A stretch of DNA of 64,000 nucleotides from CAVXNB01 sp963763085 (GTDB lineage Bacteria > Actinomycetota > Acidimicrobiia > Acidimicrobiales > Bog-793): NCBI GenBank assembly GCA_963763085.1, contig CAVXNB010000008.1, positions 372,001 through 436,000 on the forward strand, in the 5' to 3' direction. Made by a program: the position numbers and the translations under genes. Below the pieces are notes generated by a model that saw nothing but the letters and a program-made list of their open reading frames with translations, was not told where the DNA came from and did no database searches. This document shows, one piece after another, positions 27,373 through 37,090 of this stretch. The first letter of the stretch is position 1; each line of letters begins with the position of its first letter.

Positions 27373-28475
27373 GGCGGGCCTTCAGCGGTTGTCGGTGCCG
27401 GTGCCGGCGCCGGCTCCCGGGCCGGCCCGTCGCCGGCTCCCGGGCCGGCGAGCACGGCGGCGGGGTTCGTCACGAGGAATTGGCGCCACAGGTCGCCCCC
27501 GAGGCCGAAACGCTCCATGCGCGGCACGACCCGCTGCAGGATGTGCCCGTAGCCCTCGCCCCCGTAGCGGGTGGTGTGCACCTTGCTGTAGATGTCATGG
27601 GAGAGAAGCACCCGGTCGGCGTAGCCGGCGTCGACGAGGGAGCGGACGAGGCGGAGACGACCGCCGTCGTTCGGCATGGTGAAGTCCGAGTACGGGTAGT
27701 GGCTGGCTTCATGACCAAACAGGTCGAACGCGACGAACACCCCCGTACGTGCGAGCCGCTCGATGATCGCCGGGTCGTCGACGGTCCGGTCCACGTGGCT
27801 CATGACCACCCGTGCCAGGTCGACGCCGCAGCCTTCGACGATCTCGACGGCCTCGAAGAGCGCGTCCGGATGCCGTCCCGGATGGATGACGAGCCCTCTA
27901 GAGCTCGCCCGCTGCGCCTGTGAGGCGGCGACGAGCACCTTCCGCTCGCACGCGACGAGCGGCCAACTGAGTCCGATCTCCCCGATGACGCCCGCCTTGA
28001 CGGTCTCGGACTGCCCTTCGGGTCCGGTGACGGCGATGCCCTCGAGGCAGTCGCGGAGGATGATCTCGGACAGGGCTTCCACCGGGAGATCGTGCACCTC
28101 GGGCGCGTGGTACTCGTGGACGTAGAACCCGCATCCCATGAGGATGTTGACATCCGTGAGGCGTGCCACCTCCCGCAGCCCTCCGGGCCGGCGGCCGAGG
28201 TCTGAGGGCGTGACGTCGACGATGGTCCGCCCGCCCACCTCGGCGAAGCGCCTGAGCTCGTGAGCGGCGTCCTCGACCGAGTCGAGAAGGAGGGCCCCCT
28301 GATGGTCGTCGCTGTACCGGGCGTCGTAGTAGTTGGAGAGCGAGAGGGGCTCGAACGCCATATGTTGGGCGGGATCCGGTGAACGGCAGTCGACGAGCAC
28401 GTGCTCGTGGATCTGGGTCGGGCCGAGCTGGGTGGCGCTCAGCTCGCCGAGCACCGTTTCGACCGAGTCGCCCAC
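27315..28475 (-). CDS. Phosphotriesterase-family metal-dependent lactonase/hydrolase
   Basis: 386 residues. Metal ligands of the amidohydrolase barrel are visible: THEH-like QIHEHVLVD near residue 23, a Glu in VIGEIGLSWP (in place of the carboxylated Lys, as in many lactonase relatives), His in LVIHPGRHPD and VVMSHVDRT, and Asp in LLSHDIYSK. The last ~45 residues are Pro/Ala/Gly-rich and overlap the convergent gene. GTG start with GGAGGGAGGAG ahead. Family members hydrolyse lactones or phosphate esters; with the ApnL-like gene opposite, a second lactonase step is a natural guess. It is divergent from the GDH gene. Confidence 0.87.
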   Translation of the reverse strand: MGDSVETVLGELSATQLGPTQIHEHVLVDCRSPDPAQHMAFEPLSLSNYYDARYSDDHQGALLLDSVEDAAHELRRFAEVGGRTIVDVTPSDLGRRPGGLREVARLTDVNILMGCGFYVHEYHAPEVHDLPVEALSEIILRDCLEGIAVTGPEGQSETVKAGVIGEIGLSWPLVACERKVLVAASQAQRASSRGLVIHPGRHPDALFEAVEIVEGCGVDLARVVMSHVDRTVDDPAIIERLARTGVFVAFDLFGHEASHYPYSDFTMPNDGGRLRLVRSLVDAGYADRVLLSHDIYSKVHTTRYGGEGYGHILQRVVPRMERFGLGGDLWRQFLVTNPAAVLAGPGAGDGPAREPAPAPAPTTAEGPPQDSKLARKAGLRRTSSMA

Positions 28476-28609
28476 CGATCTCCTCCCTCCTGGCCGCCGC
28501 CGGCGACGCTAGTGCCGGAGCGGCGCCCCGCCGCGACACCGGCCGCAGTTTCGCGCGCGGGGCCGAGCCGGGGCAGACTGTGGGCAGTTCCTGTGAGAGG
28601 GGGACGGCC

Positions 28610-31600
28610 GTGGGGACAATGGGGTCCGAGGTCCGAGCCGAGATCATCGAGCGAATCACCCGATACGGGGCTGAGCGTCTGAGCGCGGAGCAGGCCGCCC
28701 TTTTCGCGCCGTTCGTCGAGGGGTACTACGGCCGGACCGATCCGGAAGACCTCGAGAGCCGGCGGGTGCCGGATCTCTACGGGATGGCCATGTCGCATTT
28801 CGGCCTCGGGCGCTACCGCCGGACCGGAGAGGTGCTGCTGAGGGTCTTCGCGCCGGACATCGACGAGCACGGCTTCGCTTCGCCCCATTCGGTCGTGGAG
28901 CTCGTGGTCGAGGACATGCCGTTCCTCGTCGACTCGATGTCGATGGAGCTGTCCCGTCACGGCTACGGCCTGCATCTCGCCATCCATCCGGTCATCAGGG
29001 TGCGCCGGGACTCGAGCGGCCAGCTCGAGGAGGTGATGGCGCCGAACGCGGGCGGCGACGCTGTCCAGGAGTCCTATCTGCACATCGAGATCGACCGTCA
29101 GACCGAGCCCGCCGTGTTGGACGAGCTCCGCCGCGATCTGCTCCGCGTCGTCGCCGACGTGCGGGCCGCAGTCGAGGACTGGTCTTCCATCCAGTCGCGT
29201 GCCCTCGCCATCGCCGATGAGCTCGCCCAGCCGGCCGGACCGGTCAGCGCGGCCGAGCGCGACGAGGCGGCGGAGCTTCTCCGCTGGCTCACGAAAGGAA
29301 ACTTCATCTTTCTCGGCTATCGCGAATACAACCTCGTGGACGACGGCGAAGACGAGCTCAGGGTGTGCCCCGGCACCGGGCTCGGCATCCTGCGCGAGGC
29401 GAGCAGCCGCCCGGCGGCCCACAGCTTCGCGGACCTGCCGCCTGAGGTCAGGCGCAAGGCGCGCCAGCCCATCGTGTTGAACCTGACCAAGGCGAACTCG
29501 CGCAGCACCGTGCACAGGCGCAGCTACCTCGACTACATCGGCGTGAAGAAGTTCGACGAAGCGGGCGGCGTGGTCTCCGAGCGGCGTTTCCTGGGCCTGT
29601 ACACAACGAGCGTGTACAAGCAGTGGCCGCAGGACATCCCGATCCTGCGCCGCAAGGTGGCGACGGTCATCGATCGGGCGGGGTACGCGCCGGCCAGCCA
29701 CAGCGGCAAGGCCCTCGTGGAGATCCTCGACACGTACCCGCGCGACGAGCTGTTCCAGATCGGAACGGACGAGCTGTTCGAGCAGTCGATGGCCATCCTC
29801 GGGATGCAGGACCGCCAGCGTCTGCGCCTTCTGGTCCGGCGGGACGAGTTCGGGCGCTTCGTGTCGTGTCTCGTCTACCTGCCGAGGAGCCGACTCAACG
29901 CCGCCCTCGAGGAACGGGTCAAGGACATCTTGCTGCGCGCCTTCCGCGGGGTTCATCTCGAGTACACGACCCGGGTGACCGAGGCGGTGCTGGCGCGCCT
30001 TCATCTCGTGATCTACACCGGGGCGGCCGCGATCCCGGACTTCGACGTCGGCGAGCTCGAAGCGCAACTCGCCGACACCATGCGGTCGTGGGCAGACGAG
30101 CTGTACGAGGCGCTCGTGGAGGAGCTCGGCGAAGAGCGTGCCGTAGCCCTGCACCGCCTCTACGCCGAGGCGTTCCCGGCCTCGTACACCTACGACTTCC
30201 CGGCTCGCAACGCCGTCTCCGATCTGCGGCGGATCGAGAACCTCCCAGAAACAGGCGGTTTCGACATCAACCTCTACCGCCCCCTCGAGTCGTCACCCGG
30301 AGCGCTGCGCCTGAAGCTGTACCGCGCCGGCCAGGCGATCACGTTGTCCGAAGTGCTCCCCCTCCTCGAGAACATGGGACTGCAGGTCGTCGACGAGCGG
30401 CCGTACGAGATCCGCGTCGAAGGAGCGGACCCGCTGTGGATCTACGACTTCGGCCTCAGGTCGCCTGACCCTGCCGACGTCGCTTCGGACGGAATCCGCG
30501 ACAGGTTCCACGAGGCCTTCTCCGAGATCTGGCGCGGGACGGTCGAGAGCGACGGCTTCAACCGCCTCGTGCTGCGCGCCGGCATGCGCGAGCGCGACGT
30601 GCTCGTGCTGCGGGCGTACTCGCGTTACCTGCGCCAGACCGGGACCTCGTTCAGCATCGAGTACATGGCGACGACCCTCGCCAACAATCCGGGGCTCGCC
30701 CGTATGCTCGTCGAGATCTTCCATGCCCGCTTCGACCCGGCGTTCAACGCCGGCGAGGACCGGGAGCTCACCTTGAAGCGGCTCGTAGCCGTGTTCGAGT
30801 CCGGCCTCGAAAGCGTGGTGAACCTGAACGAGGACCAGGTTCTGCGCCGGTTGCTCGGGACGATCCAGGCGAGCCTGCGGACGAACTTCTTCCAGACGGG
30901 CGATGGCGGAAGCCGGAAGTCGTCGCTCTCGGTCAAGCTCGACCCGGCGCTCGTGCCCGATCTGCCGCTTCCGCGGCCGATGTTCGAGACGTTCGTCTAT
31001 GCGCCGGAGATGGAGGGTGTGCACCTCCGCGCCGGCCGTGTCGCCCGCGGCGGGGTGCGCTGGTCCGACCGGCTCGAGGACTTCCGGACCGAGATCCTCG
31101 ACCTGATGAAGGCACAGACGGTGAAGAACGCCGTCATCGTGCCGACAGGAGCCAAGGGCGGGTTCGTGGTCAAATCGGCCCTCAGCGCAGATCCCGACGT
31201 GCGATACGCGCAGGGCGTCGCGGCGTACCAGACTTTCGTGCGGGGGCTGCTGGACATCACCGACAACCTCGTCGGTGGCGAGATCGTCCCGCCGCCCGGC
31301 GTCGTGCGCCACGACGCCGACGACCCGTACCTCGTCGTCGCTGCCGACAAGGGGACGGCGACCTTCTCCGATCTCGCCAACGCCATCTCGAGCGCCTACG
31401 GCTTCTGGCTCGGCGACGCCTTCGCGTCCGGAGGTTCCACCGGTTACGACCACAAGGCGATGGGCATCACGGCGCGGGGGGCGTGGGTCTCGGTCCGCCG
31501 TCATTTCCGTGATCTCGGCGTCGACGCCGATCGCGAGGAACTGACAGTTGTCGGCATCGGCGACATGTCCGGGGACGTGTTCGGCAACGGGATGCTGCAG

Positions 31601-33460
31601 TCCGAGCATCTGAGGCTCGTCGCGGCCTTCGATCACCGGCACATATTCCTGGATCCCACGCCGGATCCGGCCACCTCCTTTGCGGAGCGCAAGCGGTTGT
31701 TCGAGTTGCCCCGCTCGTCCTGGGCCGACTACGACCCTTCGGTCATCTCCCCGGGCGGGGGGGTCTTCGCCCGGTCGGCGAAGCGGGTCGTGCTCTCGCA
31801 CGAGGCGAGGCATGTGCTCGACATCGCGGACGAGTCGCTCGAGCCGGACGCGCTCATCCGGGCGATCCTGCGGGCTCCCGTCGACCTCCTCTGGAACGGG
31901 GGGATCGGGACCTACGTGAAGGCGACCGACGAGACGAACGCCGAGGTCGCCGACAAGACGAACGACAGCGTCCGGCTGAACGGCGACGACCTCCGTGCCC
32001 GGGTTGTGGCCGAAGGCGGCAATCTCGGCCTGACCCAGGCGGCTCGGATCGAGTTCGCCATGGCGGGCGGCAGGATCAACACCGACGCCATCGACAACTC
32101 GGCCGGGGTCGACTGCTCCGACCACGAGGTGAACATCAAGATACTGCTCGATCGCGTGGTCGCCGCCGGCGCCATGACGGTCCGACAGCGCGACGAATTG
32201 CTCGTCGAGATGACCGGCGAAGTGGCCGCGCACGTGCTGTTGGACAACGACGCGCAGACGAGAGCCCTGTACAACGCAAGCGCTCAGGCGGCGAGCATGG
32301 TGGAGGTGCACGCCCGTTTCTTGAGCGCGCTGGAGCGTGGCGGACAGTTGAACCGTTCCCTCGAGCACCTGCCGTCTTCTGAGGAGCTTGCTTTGCGGGC
32401 GACAGCCGGAGGCGGCCTCACGATGCCCGAGTTCGCCGTGCTGCTCGCACTCGCCAAGACCTCGATCGACCGGGAGCTGCTGGCGTCCGACGCCCCCGAA
32501 GACCCCTTCTTGTCGCACGAGCTGGAACGCTATTTCCCGGCCCCGCTGCGCGACCGCTTCGGAGCCCGGTTGCAGGAGCACCCCCTCCGGCGCGAGATCG
32601 TGGCGACCCAGATCACCAACGGCATGGTCAATCGCGGCGGCACGACCTTCGTGTTCCGCCTCTTCGAAGAGACTGGCTTCCATGCGCCCGACATCGCCCG
32701 GGCCCACACAGCCGCCTGGCACATGTTCCAGTTGACCGAGCTGTGGGACGCGATCGAGGAGCTGGACGGTCGCGTCCCGGCGGCGACCCAGGTGGAGCTC
32801 TTCCTCGCCGCGCGCACGCTGGCGGAACGGGCGAATCGCTGGCTGCTGCGCAACCGCCGGCACCCGCTCGACATCACCGCAACCGTTCAGGCGTTCTCGG
32901 GCGGGCTGGCGACGCTCAGCGCACGCATCGAGGACCTCGCCGGCACCGCCGACGCGGAGGCTCTCCGGGCCACCACCGAGCGCTACGTCGCCGCCGGCGT
33001 CGGGCGCGAACTGGCACGGCGGATGGCGTCGCTGCCGGCGCTCTTCGCCGGACTGGACATCGTCGAGATCGCCGCGTCGGCCGCGCGGACGCTCGAGGAG
33101 ACGGCCGAGGTCTACTTCGCCCTCGGCGAGCCGCTGCTCCTCGACTGGCTCCGCGACCGGATCGCCGCCCTTCCCCGCGACGACCGGTGGCAGGCGCTCG
33201 CGCGCGCCGCGCTCAGAGAGGACCTCTACGCCGCCCGGGCGTCGATCACGACCGAGGTGCTCCGGGTCGGCGGCAGCGACGGCGGCAGCGGGACCGATCT
33301 GGTCCGGCGCTGGCTGGCGCACATGGACGTGTCCGCCGATCGCTGCCTCGCGGCGCTCGACAGCATCAGCGGAGACGGCCGTTCGGATCTCGCCACGTTG
33401 TCGGTCGCGCTGCGGGAGATTCGCGGGCTCGTCCAGGTGAGCAAGCCCGGCACGAGCTGA
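28610..33460 (+). CDS. gdh: NAD-specific glutamate dehydrogenase, large (180-kDa) type
   Basis: 1616 residues from the GTG that follows GAGAGGGGGA by six bases. The length and layout match the large bacterial NAD-GDH class: a long N-terminal regulatory half with ACT-like parts (VVEDMPFLVDSMSMEL, IFLGYREYNL), then the catalytic half with GVRWSDRLEDFRTEIL, the active-site region VPTGAKGGFV (Lys near 847), GIGDMSGDVFGNGML, NGGIGTYVKA and EGGNLGLTQAARIEF. It deaminates glutamate to 2-oxoglutarate for catabolism; homologues are often controlled by amino-acid binding or GarA-type proteins. It stands alone, 134 bases from the divergent phosphotriesterase-family gene. Confidence 0.95.
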   Translation: MGTMGSEVRAEIIERITRYGAERLSAEQAALFAPFVEGYYGRTDPEDLESRRVPDLYGMAMSHFGLGRYRRTGEVLLRVFAPDIDEHGFASPHSVVELVVEDMPFLVDSMSMELSRHGYGLHLAIHPVIRVRRDSSGQLEEVMAPNAGGDAVQESYLHIEIDRQTEPAVLDELRRDLLRVVADVRAAVEDWSSIQSRALAIADELAQPAGPVSAAERDEAAELLRWLTKGNFIFLGYREYNLVDDGEDELRVCPGTGLGILREASSRPAAHSFADLPPEVRRKARQPIVLNLTKANSRSTVHRRSYLDYIGVKKFDEAGGVVSERRFLGLYTTSVYKQWPQDIPILRRKVATVIDRAGYAPASHSGKALVEILDTYPRDELFQIGTDELFEQSMAILGMQDRQRLRLLVRRDEFGRFVSCLVYLPRSRLNAALEERVKDILLRAFRGVHLEYTTRVTEAVLARLHLVIYTGAAAIPDFDVGELEAQLADTMRSWADELYEALVEELGEERAVALHRLYAEAFPASYTYDFPARNAVSDLRRIENLPETGGFDINLYRPLESSPGALRLKLYRAGQAITLSEVLPLLENMGLQVVDERPYEIRVEGADPLWIYDFGLRSPDPADVASDGIRDRFHEAFSEIWRGTVESDGFNRLVLRAGMRERDVLVLRAYSRYLRQTGTSFSIEYMATTLANNPGLARMLVEIFHARFDPAFNAGEDRELTLKRLVAVFESGLESVVNLNEDQVLRRLLGTIQASLRTNFFQTGDGGSRKSSLSVKLDPALVPDLPLPRPMFETFVYAPEMEGVHLRAGRVARGGVRWSDRLEDFRTEILDLMKAQTVKNAVIVPTGAKGGFVVKSALSADPDVRYAQGVAAYQTFVRGLLDITDNLVGGEIVPPPGVVRHDADDPYLVVAADKGTATFSDLANAISSAYGFWLGDAFASGGSTGYDHKAMGITARGAWVSVRRHFRDLGVDADREELTVVGIGDMSGDVFGNGMLQSEHLRLVAAFDHRHIFLDPTPDPATSFAERKRLFELPRSSWADYDPSVISPGGGVFARSAKRVVLSHEARHVLDIADESLEPDALIRAILRAPVDLLWNGGIGTYVKATDETNAEVADKTNDSVRLNGDDLRARVVAEGGNLGLTQAARIEFAMAGGRINTDAIDNSAGVDCSDHEVNIKILLDRVVAAGAMTVRQRDELLVEMTGEVAAHVLLDNDAQTRALYNASAQAASMVEVHARFLSALERGGQLNRSLEHLPSSEELALRATAGGGLTMPEFAVLLALAKTSIDRELLASDAPEDPFLSHELERYFPAPLRDRFGARLQEHPLRREIVATQITNGMVNRGGTTFVFRLFEETGFHAPDIARAHTAAWHMFQLTELWDAIEELDGRVPAATQVELFLAARTLAERANRWLLRNRRHPLDITATVQAFSGGLATLSARIEDLAGTADAEALRATTERYVAAGVGRELARRMASLPALFAGLDIVEIAASAARTLEETAEVYFALGEPLLLDWLRDRIAALPRDDRWQALARAALREDLYAARASITTEVLRVGGSDGGSGTDLVRRWLAHMDVSADRCLAALDSISGDGRSDLATLSVALREIRGLVQVSKPGTS

Positions 33461-33488
33461 ACGTGCCGGCCGGCGGCCGGGCGGAGCG

Positions 33489-36400
33489 TCAGTCCGGCTC
33501 GGCGCCGGCGCCCGCGCCCGCCTCCGCGGCGCGATCGAGCCGCTCGAGGAACGGCTTGGCCCCCAGCTGGTTGAAGATGTCCCTCGCCTCCTTGGCGGCC
33601 GTGGCGTCCGGGTGGTCCGGTCCCAGCAGCAGGACGAGATCGAGCTCGCACAGGGCGAGGTCGAGGGTGCAGTCGAGCGCCCGCCAGGCCTCGATGGACT
33701 CGCGGTAGGCGTCGGCGGCCGCGTCCACCCGTCCTTCGAGGGCGGCCAGCCCCGCCTCCATCGTCCGGCGCTCCGCCCGCATCCACCGGCCGCGGAAGCT
33801 CGCCATCGCCGCCACGACGTCCCGGGCGCCCTCGGCATCGCGCAGCCAGAGCGAGGCACGCCCGCCAACGGCGAGGGCATTGGGGCTGTTGATGCCCAAC
33901 GGGTCGGCCGCGACGGCCTCGGCGGCTTCGTGGCGAGCCGCCTCGATGTCGCCCGACGCGAGGTTTACGAAGGCACGAGCCGACAGGTAGGTCGTGCGGC
34001 CGGACACGCTCTCGGACTCCGCGGCCGCTCCGGCGAAGCCTTCGAAGCGCGCCATCGCCGCCACAGCGTCTCCAGTGCCGGCCTCGAGCATCGCCTGGAC
34101 GAAATTGAGGAAGGCCAGCTGCCTCACCGGAAGCTCCCGCTGTGCCAACTCGGTGATCGCGGCGCGCGTGTCGCTCCACCGACCGACGTAGATCGACGTC
34201 TCGGCGGCGTTGAGCAGGTTCAGGACCTCGATAGGACGCAGCCCGGCCCGTCTCGCGAGCTCCGCCGACTCGAGCGCGACCGACAGGGCTTCGCGGGGGT
34301 CCTCCTCGAGGGTGAAGACGCTGAGGCCGACACGAGCGGTCGCCTGCTCGCGCAGCGCGCCGGCGGCATCGGCCAGTGCCGCCATTCCGCGGGCGAGCAT
34401 GACGGCCTCCCGATGACGCCCGAGGTTGAACAAGGCTCCGGACCTTGCGCCGACCGCCGAGGCGAGCAGCGCCGGGTCGTCGAAGCGCTCCGCCAGAACG
34501 AGCGCCATCTCAGACCATTCCAGCGCTCGCTTGTGCGAACCGGCGCTGTTGAGGGTACCGGCCAGTTCGCAGGCGAGGTCCGCCTTCACCCGCTCGTCGC
34601 CGCTCTCCCCGAGGGTCTCGAACGCCCGCTCGCCCCGCTCGGCCGCTTCGGAGTACCGACTCAGACCGGCGCCGAGGAGCGGAATCAGCTTCGCGATGGC
34701 GCGGCCGGCTGCGTTCGCGTCGCCGGCCGCCTGGTAGTAGGCAACGGCCTCCTCGAGATGGGCAACCGCGCGGTCGTACTTTGATGCCCGGTACCCGCCT
34801 TCGCCGGCGAGCTCGAGCAGCGAGGCTCGCTCGGCGCCGGTGGTGGTCACTTCCAGGGCCTGCTCGAAGAAGGTGAGCGCCTGCTCGGGAGAGCCGAGCG
34901 AGAGCGCACGCTTACCGGCCCTCGAGAGCCAGTCCCGTGCGCCTGCGGCGATCTCGTCGGCTTCCGGTCCCTCTGGGGCCGAGCGGTGGGCCTCGACGTA
35001 GTGTGCCGCCACGAGCCCGGTCAGCTCGTCGTCCTCGAGGGACTCGAGATGCCGGGCGATGGAGAGGTGCTTGCCGCTGCGGTCTCTCCGGGCCAGCGTC
35101 GCCTGAGCGACCTCGGCGATCAGGCCCTGCACGAACCCGTACTGACCGCGTTCAGGCGAGCGGGGGTCGCTGTCGAGAGAGAGAAACTCCTTGCGTACGA
35201 GATCACGCAGCTGGGCCTCGAGCGAGGCGCGGTCGCCACCGTGGACCACGGCAAGGGACTCGACCGAGAATGTGTTGCCGAGGACGGCGGCATCCTGCAA
35301 CAGCGACCGCTGCTCGCTCGGGAGCGCGTCGAGGCGCGAGCTGATGAGGGCCTGGAGGGTCTCGGGGATCTCGAGTGGCGCGGCCTCCCCGGAGACGGCG
35401 TAGCGGCCTCCGTGCGGGACGATGACGCCCCGGTCGACGAGCATCCGGACGGTCTCGACGGCGTAGAGCGGCACGCCCTCGGCGCGCTCGAGCACCTTTT
35501 CCGCCACGGATGCCGGCAGTCCCTGGACGAAGCCCTCCAGCAGTTCGGTCATGGCCTGCTGGGAGAGGGGCTCCAGGTGCAGGGAAGTGAAGTTGCGCTG
35601 GCCCGCTCCCCAGTTGGGCCGCCGGTCCATGAGCTCGGGACGGGCGAGAGTGACGACCATGATGGGATGGTTGCGGGACCACTCGAGGATCGACTCGACG
35701 AAGTCGACAAGCCCGGGATCCGCCCACTGCAGGTCCTCGAAGACCATGACCGTGGGGCCGCGCGCCGCCACGAGCTCGAAGAACGTGCGCCAGGCCGAGA
35801 ACAATTCGTCCCGGTCGCCGGGCGGGGCGTCGGCGAGCCCGAGAAGGTGCGCGAGACGCGGTTCGACCCACCGTCGCTCGTCCGGGTCGACTACGAACTC
35901 GGCGACCGTTGCCGACAGCTTCGACCGAGAGGTGACGGCGTCCTCCGACTCGTTGATCCGCGCTCGCATCCTCACCATCTCGCCGAGAGCCCAGAAAGTG
36001 ATGCCTTCTCCGTACGCGGGAGACCGCCCCTGGTGCCAGTAGACGGTCTCGGCCAGGCCGTCGACGTACTTCAGGAACTCCCAGGAAAGACGGCTCTTCC
36101 CGATGCCCGGGATGCCGGTCACCGAGATCAGCCGCGCCCGTTGCTCACGCGCCGTGGCATGAAGCAGGTCCTTTATCAAGCGGAGCTCCTCGTCGCGTCC
36201 GACAAAGGGGGGCTCCAGACGCTCGGAGCGCCCGACTCCCTTGCGCTGGGCCACCACCCGCACCGCCCGCCAGGCCTGCACGGGCTCCTCCTTGCCCTTC
36301 AGGACGAGCGCCCCGACCTCACTGAACTCGATCGCGCCGGAAGCCGCCCTCCAGGTGGACTCGTCGACGAGGACCGCGCCGGGCGGCGCTGCGCTTTGCA

Positions 36401-37037
36401 CCCGGGAGGCGGAGTTGACAGTGTCGCCGAGCACCATGCCCTCGGCCACCTTGCCGATGGTGATCGCGACCTCCCCCGTGACGACACCGGCCCGTGCTGC
36501 AAGGTCGACACCGGACTCGCCTCCGAGCTCGGCCACCGCCGCCACAACCTCGAGCGCGGCCCGCACCGCCCGCTCGGCGTCGTCCTCGTTCGCGATCGGG
36601 GCGCCCCACACGGCCATCACAGCGTCGCCGATGAATTTCTCGATCGTCCCGCCGTAATGGCCGATGATGCGGCGGGCGCGTTCGAAATAGAGGGAGAGGA
36701 GCTCTCTGATCTCCTCGGGGTCGCGTTTCTCGGCGAGCGGCGTGAAGCCGACGAGGTCGACGAACAGCACCGAGCACAGGCGCCGCTCGGCGGTCGGACC
36801 GGCGGGGGCCGTGGCCGCCGTCGCCGCCGCCGTCGCGGTCGCCGTCGCGACAGGCTGGATCTCGGCCATCGGCGTCGACGTCGCGAAATCGAGCGTCGTT
36901 CCGCACTCGTCGCAGAACTTCGCGTCCGGGATGACAGCGGTTCCGCAGGACGGGCAGGCGCGGCTGAGGGGACTACCGCACTCACGGCAGAACTTGCCGC
37001 CTTGCCTGTTGTCCACCCCGCAATTCGCGCAGCGCAT
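33489..37037 (-). CDS. Zinc-ribbon / class III adenylate cyclase / AAA ATPase / TPR regulator, paralogue 1
   Basis: 1182 residues. Residues 1-50 hold two zinc ribbons (CANCG...CREC, CPSCG...CDEC). A class III cyclase domain follows (about 86-260) with metal Asp in FVDLVGFT (94) and KFIGDAVMAVWG (138), and the transition-state Asn and Arg in TVNSASR (208, 212), so it looks catalytically complete. The ATPase part has Walker A GIPGIGKS (308-315) and Walker B MVFEDLQWAD. The C-terminal third is TPR-like helices. Such proteins couple cyclic-nucleotide synthesis to ligand-gated ATPase switching. A close paralogue lies at 45301-48817. The gene is 53 bases upstream of no partner; it seems monocistronic. 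Confidence 0.92.
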   Translation of the reverse strand: MRCANCGVDNRQGGKFCRECGSPLSRACPSCGTAVIPDAKFCDECGTTLDFATSTPMAEIQPVATATATAAATAATAPAGPTAERRLCSVLFVDLVGFTPLAEKRDPEEIRELLSLYFERARRIIGHYGGTIEKFIGDAVMAVWGAPIANEDDAERAVRAALEVVAAVAELGGESGVDLAARAGVVTGEVAITIGKVAEGMVLGDTVNSASRVQSAAPPGAVLVDESTWRAASGAIEFSEVGALVLKGKEEPVQAWRAVRVVAQRKGVGRSERLEPPFVGRDEELRLIKDLLHATAREQRARLISVTGIPGIGKSRLSWEFLKYVDGLAETVYWHQGRSPAYGEGITFWALGEMVRMRARINESEDAVTSRSKLSATVAEFVVDPDERRWVEPRLAHLLGLADAPPGDRDELFSAWRTFFELVAARGPTVMVFEDLQWADPGLVDFVESILEWSRNHPIMVVTLARPELMDRRPNWGAGQRNFTSLHLEPLSQQAMTELLEGFVQGLPASVAEKVLERAEGVPLYAVETVRMLVDRGVIVPHGGRYAVSGEAAPLEIPETLQALISSRLDALPSEQRSLLQDAAVLGNTFSVESLAVVHGGDRASLEAQLRDLVRKEFLSLDSDPRSPERGQYGFVQGLIAEVAQATLARRDRSGKHLSIARHLESLEDDELTGLVAAHYVEAHRSAPEGPEADEIAAGARDWLSRAGKRALSLGSPEQALTFFEQALEVTTTGAERASLLELAGEGGYRASKYDRAVAHLEEAVAYYQAAGDANAAGRAIAKLIPLLGAGLSRYSEAAERGERAFETLGESGDERVKADLACELAGTLNSAGSHKRALEWSEMALVLAERFDDPALLASAVGARSGALFNLGRHREAVMLARGMAALADAAGALREQATARVGLSVFTLEEDPREALSVALESAELARRAGLRPIEVLNLLNAAETSIYVGRWSDTRAAITELAQRELPVRQLAFLNFVQAMLEAGTGDAVAAMARFEGFAGAAAESESVSGRTTYLSARAFVNLASGDIEAARHEAAEAVAADPLGINSPNALAVGGRASLWLRDAEGARDVVAAMASFRGRWMRAERRTMEAGLAALEGRVDAAADAYRESIEAWRALDCTLDLALCELDLVLLLGPDHPDATAAKEARDIFNQLGAKPFLERLDRAAEAGAGAGAEPD

Positions 37038-37090
37038 CGGCTACCTCTTCTGTTCGCCGGAAGGCTACGACGCGGCGTTCCCCCAGCGGC

